A stretch of DNA of 10,944 nucleotides from JBNJEM01 sp051745935 (lineage in GTDB: Bacteria > Planctomycetota > Planctomycetia > Pirellulales > Pirellulaceae): positions 1-10,944 of the forward strand of contig JBNJEM010000220.1 in NCBI GenBank assembly GCA_051745935.1. Direction: 5' to 3'. The stretch's first letter is position 1, and each line of letters begins with the position of its first letter. The notes under the pieces are model-generated. The model was not told the DNA's origin. It did no database searches and saw only the letters and a list, made by a program, of their open reading frames with translations. This document shows, in pieces, positions 6,958-10,944 of the stretch. A program made the translations under genes and the position numbers.

Positions 6958-7000
6958 CCAAAGGGACAAATCCCACGGGCTTGTCTCGTGGACCTTTAGG
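6958..7000. repeat. Degenerate hairpin repeat 3' of the MEMO gene
   Basis: The core cccacgggcttgtctcgtgg (6972-6991) matches the solitary hairpin at 986-1006 at 18 of 21 positions when 6992 is included. The stem is reduced to ccacg / cgtgg. An outer stem aaagg (6960-6964) with ccttt (6993-6997) adds five pairs. It could act as a weak transcript-end structure for the MEMO gene, whose stop is at 6938-6940, but no U-tract follows. Confidence 0.55.
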
Positions 7001-7057
7001 TTTGCGGCCAATAAAGCCTGGATCATGGTTCCCCCCGGTCGATCACTGCTCCGCCCA

Positions 7058-7098
7058 ACTTCATCATTCGACATTCCTTGCTCGATATTCGATATTCC
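7058..7098. repeat. 41-bp dispersed repeat, right copy of an inverted pair
   Basis: The reverse complement of this segment equals 4424-4464 except for one base. It runs from acttcatcattcgacattcc to tcgatattcgatattcc. The flanking bases on either side do not match those of the left copy, so the repeat boundary is sharp. Confidence 0.9.
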
Positions 7099-7130
7099 CT
7101 CCCCATGTGTCATCTTTCTTCCGTCCGTGA

Positions 7131-7145
7131 CTAGGCGGCGCCTAG
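7131..7145. promoter_or_regulatory. Palindrome upstream of the DUF819 gene
   Basis: The 15-bp sequence ctaggc-ggc-gcctag is a perfect 6-bp inverted repeat around 3 nt, 68 bp before the GTG start of the DUF819 gene. Its size and place would fit an operator or a small hairpin in the leader. No regulator gene is nearby, so any function is speculative. Confidence 0.3.
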
Positions 7146-7213
7146 ATTATGGGCTACCCTTGTCCAGTTGGAACATGTGTTGATATCACTCCTCGGTTTC
7201 AGGCGAGTCAAAC

Positions 7214-8434
7214 GTGTGGATTGAGCCTTTTATCGAACCAATCAATCATCTCATTGAGTGGCTTCACGTTTCGAGCGATCTGGGCGTGCTGACCGTCCTC
7301 GTGGGGACCTGTGCCTTTTTCTTTTACCTTGAGAAAGTGACGCGTTGGAGGCTTTTTCAGTTTTTACCGCCGCTGGTTTTCATCTATTTGCTTCCCGTTA
7401 TTCTCTCGAACACAGGCGTTTTGCCGACGGAATCGGGCGTCTATAGCGCCATCGGTTCGTTTGTTCTTCCCATGATGCTGGTGTTGCTGTTGTTGAAAGT
7501 TGACGTCGGCGCCGCGATTCGAGTCATGGGGCGTGGGGTTTTCGTCATGCTGATCGGGACCGTCGGAGTGGTGCTCGGCGCGCCGCTCGCCTATTTCCTC
7601 GTATCTCCAGGGTTGTCGCCGGAGGCTTGGAAAGCGTTTGGCACGTTGGCCGGTAGCTGGATTGGCGGTACGGGGAACATGGCCGGCGTGGCGGAAATGA
7701 TCGATGCGGGCGGCACGGAGTTCGGATTGGCCGTACTGGGCGATACGACCATCTATCTAATTTGGCTCCCCATCATGCTGGGGTCAAAGAACCTGGCGGG
7801 TTGGTTCGCGAGGTTCACGAAGGTCAGCCCGGAGCGGTTAAAGCGGATGGAACAGGCCGCCGAAAAACTCGATCGCGATGACAAGACGCCGGCGATGCAA
7901 GACTATCTGTACCTGTTGTTCATCGCGCTTGCCGTTTCCTGGGTCAGCGAACGGGTGGCTGTCAATTTGCCGGAGCTGAAACCCTTTGTGAGCGAAGGCA
8001 CGTGGCGCATCCTCTGCGTTACGACGATCGGAATCGGGCTGTCATTCACGCCGCTCCGCCGGATCTCCGGCAGCCACGCGTTTGCCATGGCGCTGGTGTA
8101 CCTGTTCGTGGCCCGCATGGGGGCATCGGCGGAATTGAAAGGGGTCACGGAACAAGCGATCCCGTTCCTGATCGGCAGCCTGCTCTGGATATTCTTTCAC
8201 GGTGCCTTCTGCCTCCTGGGCGCCAAGTTGCTGCGGGTCGACGTGCACACGGCGGCGATCGCCAGCGCGGCGAACATCGGCGGCGCGGCTTCCGCGCCCA
8301 TTGTAGCGGCCCACCACAAAGAAAGCCTCGTCCCCGCCAGCGTCCTGATGGCGCTGGTCGGGTACGCCGTGGGCAACTACGCCGGCCTCCTGACCGCTCA
8401 CCTCTGCCGCCTGGTCGCGGTGGCCGGGGGTTAG
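7214..8434 (+). CDS. DUF819 family integral membrane protein (YjcL-like)
   Basis: A 406-residue polytopic membrane protein of the DUF819 family. Many hydrophobic segments are visible, including about 22-41, 47-64, 80-98, 106-130 and 170-188, with more in the C-terminal half. A charged cytoplasmic-type loop lies at about 200-228 ('PERLKRMEQAAEKLDRDDK'). Two Gly-rich motifs in similar positions of the two halves, 'GSWIGGTGNM' (147-156) and 'ANIGGAASAP' (353-362), suggest an internal repeat of the sort seen in secondary transporters. Both are typical of this family. The substrate is not known, and a transport role is inferred from topology. The start is GTG: the frame upstream is closed by a TGA at 7181-7183 and holds no ATG. 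The Shine-Dalgarno is weak (ggcgag, 7202-7207). The gene is separated from the MEMO gene by 273 bp of repeat-bearing spacer and converges on selB. Confidence 0.9.
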   Translation: MWIEPFIEPINHLIEWLHVSSDLGVLTVLVGTCAFFFYLEKVTRWRLFQFLPPLVFIYLLPVILSNTGVLPTESGVYSAIGSFVLPMMLVLLLLKVDVGAAIRVMGRGVFVMLIGTVGVVLGAPLAYFLVSPGLSPEAWKAFGTLAGSWIGGTGNMAGVAEMIDAGGTEFGLAVLGDTTIYLIWLPIMLGSKNLAGWFARFTKVSPERLKRMEQAAEKLDRDDKTPAMQDYLYLLFIALAVSWVSERVAVNLPELKPFVSEGTWRILCVTTIGIGLSFTPLRRISGSHAFAMALVYLFVARMGASAELKGVTEQAIPFLIGSLLWIFFHGAFCLLGAKLLRVDVHTAAIASAANIGGAASAPIVAAHHKESLVPASVLMALVGYAVGNYAGLLTAHLCRLVAVAGG

Positions 8435-8437
8435 TGC

Positions 8438-10348
8438 CTATTCTTTCAAATACCGCGTGTGGTCATCGCGGCGAGTGAGGCCGAGCGTGTCGAGGTAGTC
8501 GAGCAGGGGGATGGCGAATTTCCGTGATGTGTCCAAGAGGTATTTGAACTTAACGCTTTCCAGTCGGCCTTCCCGCTGGAGAAACTCCACCATGATGTCC
8601 CGAGCCGCCTCCACCGCCTCGCGATGGAAGTACAAGTCCGCTTCGACACGCACCAACCGGCCGTGCTGCTGCAGAGTCTTCAATAACGTCTCGACTTTCG
8701 CCCGGCCGAGCCCTGTTTGAGTGCGGACATCATCCATGCTGGGCGGACGGAATCGCATTGTCCGGAACAGGTTATCGATCGTTTCCCCGTGCTTGGCATC
8801 TTCGCCTTGGAACGTCGCTGAGTGGCGTGGAGCTGCCCAGTGGCCGTTGCGTTCCGCCAGCAGACGGTCCGCGCGCAGTTGAGTCAGTACATGTTGGAGG
8901 ATCGGACGTTCCACCTGCAGTTCCTGACGCAGGGATTCGAAGGCGACGCCCGGACTTTCGGGCGTGTTTTGGTGAAACGTCGTGATGCAATCCAGGACCC
9001 GCTGTTTCACGTTTTCCGCCGTATCACGATGAAGATATTGGCCACCGGGAAGATTAGTCACCCGTTGCTGCCGCAGCAAATCCGCGAGGATTGTTCGCGT
9101 TTGCTCGCGACGGGTTTTCGTGCGAGTGGCCAATTCCGCTTCGTTCGCGATCCCGGATCTGGCATGCCGGATCGCGTACTCCAGGAAACGGGCTTTGTCG
9201 GGCACCACGTCGCGCCGCCGTCGCAGATCATCGACCAGGCCCTTGGCCGATCGTTTCAATTTGCCCGGAATCGCTTCGACGATCATTCCGCCGCCGATCG
9301 TGCGAACGGGGGAGAGCGAGCGGACGATAAACCGATCACTCGGTCCGGCGACGATCGGCGCGGCGGTGCGGAACTGGACCAGGCATTCTTCTCCCGGTTC
9401 CGCGGTATCTTTTTCCATCAAGTAGATCTTGGCCGTTACTTCCGCCGTGCCCACGTGAAGTTTTAGTTGCATGCCATTTTTCACGGAGGCTTGACCTTCT
9501 GGCAGGAGTTGCAACTGGCCGACAAACCATCGCTCGGCCGTGAAATAGCCGGGCAAGGCGACGACGTGCCCGCGCTGAATGTCTTTCGCGTCCCAGTGCC
9601 GGACATTGATCGCCGCGCACTGTCCGGCCCGCACGACTTCGCTTTCCTGTCCATAGACTTCGATATGGCGGATCCGGCTGAGCGAGCCTTCGGGGAGCAG
9701 TTCCAATTCATCGCCGAGCCCGATGGTGCCGGCAATGGGGACGCCGGCCACGACCGTTCCATACCCGTGCGCCGAAAAGGCCCGATCCACGGGTAGGCGA
9801 AAGACGCCGTCCAGCGATTTCGGGTGAAGCGATTCGATCAACGTGGTCAATGTCTCATAAAAGTGGTCGAATCCTTCGCCGGTGACACTTGAGATCGGGC
9901 AGACCGGCGCGTGTTTCAGGAACGTATCCCGCAGGTAGGCCTTCGTTTCATCGGCTGCCTGTTGGCGGACATCGGGATCCACGCGATCGATCTTGGTGAG
10001 GGCCACGAAACCGTGTCGAACGCCAAGCAGGGTCAGGATCTCCATGTGTTCGCGGGTCTGCGGCATGATTCCGTCGTCGGCGGCGACGACTAGCATGACG
10101 GCATCCATCGCCGCAGCCCCGGCTACCATGGTCTTGATGAAGTTCTCATGGCCTGGCACGTCAACGATCCCGATTTCCAACCCGGAGACCGTGCAGGGCG
10201 CGAACCCCAGGTCGATGGAAATCCGCCGTTCCTTCTCCGCTTTGAGCCGATCGGTTTCGCAACCGGTCAGCAATTTGACCAGCGCCGTTTTACCATGGTC
10301 GATATGTCCGGCGGTTCCGAGCGTGATGTTGATTTGATCGCCTGGCAT
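8438..10348 (-). CDS. selB: Selenocysteine-specific elongation factor SelB
   Basis: A 636-residue translational GTPase that brings Sec-tRNA(Sec) to UGA codons marked by a SECIS hairpin. The G domain shows the P-loop 'GHIDHGKT' (14-21), switch I 'RRISIDLGFA' (41-50), G3 'DVPGH' (63-67) and G4 'TKID' (118-121), with 'SSVTGEG' further on as G5. EF-Tu-like beta-barrel domains follow. The C-terminal part (from about 370) is the winged-helix array that binds the SECIS RNA, ending in the SelB-typical 'LLDTSRKFAIPLLDYLD'. The length is normal for the family. The switch I motif of translational GTPases is normally R-G-I/M-T/S-I; here residue 42 is Arg (codon CGG at 10223-10225), where a single C-to-G change in the first base would restore Gly. 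The gene starts 4 nt after the selA stop, with its Shine-Dalgarno inside the selA end. It ends 3 bp from the stop of the convergent DUF819 gene. Confidence 0.97.
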   Translation of the reverse strand: MPGDQINITLGTAGHIDHGKTALVKLLTGCETDRLKAEKERRISIDLGFAPCTVSGLEIGIVDVPGHENFIKTMVAGAAAMDAVMLVVAADDGIMPQTREHMEILTLLGVRHGFVALTKIDRVDPDVRQQAADETKAYLRDTFLKHAPVCPISSVTGEGFDHFYETLTTLIESLHPKSLDGVFRLPVDRAFSAHGYGTVVAGVPIAGTIGLGDELELLPEGSLSRIRHIEVYGQESEVVRAGQCAAINVRHWDAKDIQRGHVVALPGYFTAERWFVGQLQLLPEGQASVKNGMQLKLHVGTAEVTAKIYLMEKDTAEPGEECLVQFRTAAPIVAGPSDRFIVRSLSPVRTIGGGMIVEAIPGKLKRSAKGLVDDLRRRRDVVPDKARFLEYAIRHARSGIANEAELATRTKTRREQTRTILADLLRQQRVTNLPGGQYLHRDTAENVKQRVLDCITTFHQNTPESPGVAFESLRQELQVERPILQHVLTQLRADRLLAERNGHWAAPRHSATFQGEDAKHGETIDNLFRTMRFRPPSMDDVRTQTGLGRAKVETLLKTLQQHGRLVRVEADLYFHREAVEAARDIMVEFLQREGRLESVKFKYLLDTSRKFAIPLLDYLDTLGLTRRDDHTRYLKE

Positions 10349-10352
10349 GCCG

Positions 10353-10944
10353 TCATGGTCCTCCCGTGCTCAGGACCTGGACGAAGGCCTCGAGTAGAGT
10401 GGTTTCCTCGCCCGGCCGTATGGTGCGCGGATCAATCAGGACGCGTTCCTTTTTCAACCTTGTGAAGATGGCTGGGCAATGGAGTCTCAGGCGGTGGCCG
10501 AGTTCGCGTGAGGGCATCTCGGTGGGCATGACGACGACGAGCCGCGTGGGAAGATTCTGAGTGGGAAGCGAGCCGCTGCCCATTTGCGAATACCCTTTGG
10601 CGAGCGAAACGTCGGCTGGCACCTGATGGTCCCTCAAACCGTCGGCAATCCGCTCCGCCTGTTCGGAAATCTCCGTTGCCGTGCGGGCCAGCATGCGGAG
10701 CGTGGGCACGTTTTCAACGGCCCGTTCCTCGTCCAGGAACAGCGCCAGCGTGGCCTCCAACGCGGCCAGCGTCAGTTTTCCAGGCCGTACGATTCGGGCC
10801 ACCGGGTTTTTTCGCACCGCTTTCACCCATTGGGAGCGACCAAGGATAATACCGCCTTGCGGTCCGCCGATGAGCTTGTCCGCGCTGCAGCTTACCAGGT
10901 CCGCTCCGGCTTTCACCGACTCGTCCAGCGTCGGTTCGGGGTCG
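10353..10944 (-). CDS. selA: L-seryl-tRNA(Sec) selenium transferase SelA, partial (C-terminal ~196 residues)
   Basis: This is the C-terminal part of SelA, the PLP enzyme that converts Ser-tRNA(Sec) to Sec-tRNA(Sec) with selenophosphate. The frame runs off the right edge of the window, so the N-terminal part and the start are not seen. The first visible residues include 'SCSADKLIGGPQGGIILG'; the Lys (codon at 10875-10877) is in the position of the PLP-binding lysine of E. coli SelA. The rest matches the SelA small domain: 'VRPGKLTLAALEATL', then 'RLRLHCPAIFTRLKKERVLIDPRTI', which resembles the family's 'PIIGRIEDDRLLLDLRTV' ending. The TGA stop at 10353-10355 is followed 4 nt later by selB, so the two are co-transcribed. 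A GTG at 10914-10916 in this frame is an internal Val, not the start. Confidence 0.95.
   Translation of the reverse strand, partial: DPEPTLDESVKAGADLVSCSADKLIGGPQGGIILGRSQWVKAVRKNPVARIVRPGKLTLAALEATLALFLDEERAVENVPTLRMLARTATEISEQAERIADGLRDHQVPADVSLAKGYSQMGSGSLPTQNLPTRLVVVMPTEMPSRELGHRLRLHCPAIFTRLKKERVLIDPRTIRPGEETTLLEAFVQVLSTGGP
10359..10365 (-). promoter_or_regulatory. selB ribosome binding site inside the selA 3' end
   Basis: On the - strand the sequence gggagga ends 10 nt before the selB ATG (10346-10348) and lies within the last codons of selA. It supports the chosen selB start and coupled expression of the two genes. Confidence 0.55.

Noticed and set aside
7160..7186. Possible sigma-70 promoter TTGTCC...TGATAT before the DUF819 gene
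   Set aside because: The spacer is only 15 bp and both boxes are imperfect; not distinguishable from chance in this region.

Overview
The window looks like chromosomal DNA of a GC-rich bacterium, most plausibly a planctomycete or a relative. The signs are a VIT/VWA secreted protein with a very long basic signal-peptide n-region, an AMMECR1-MEMO fusion, a selA-selB pair, and long intergenic stretches filled with small palindromic and AT-rich dispersed repeats. This assignment is inferred from gene style. No rRNA or other phylogenetic marker is present.

Left end (1-1781): a DUF2442 gene on the + strand is followed on the - strand by what looks like the decayed junction of a VapBC-type toxin-antitoxin pair, with only the antitoxin tail and the first ~32 residues of the PIN toxin left. 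About 1.2 kb without a convincing gene follows. It holds a hairpin repeat (986-1006) and 3.3 tandem copies of a 67-bp unit (1157-1381) that carries the same hairpin.

Centre (1782-7213): a secreted VIT + von Willebrand A protein (1782-4349) is followed by a three-part AMMECR1 / middle domain / MEMO protein (4832-6940). The second gene is bracketed by a near-perfect 41-bp inverted repeat (4424-4464 and 7058-7098). Inside that pair, on each side, lie relatives of the hairpin repeat, including an inverted copy of most of the 67-bp unit at 4561-4611.

Right end (7214-10944): a DUF819 membrane protein on the + strand converges, with 3 bp between stop codons, on a selA-selB operon on the - strand. 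selA is cut by the window edge. SelA and SelB make Sec-tRNA(Sec) and deliver it to the ribosome, so the organism very probably uses selenocysteine. Neither tRNA-Sec nor an obvious selenoprotein lies in the window. SelB has an Arg in place of the usually invariant Gly of the switch I motif.

No defence system, prophage, CRISPR array or transposase was found. The parts most worth a second look are the dispersed repeat families, the AMMECR1-MEMO fusion with its poorly characterised middle domain, and the SelB switch I change.
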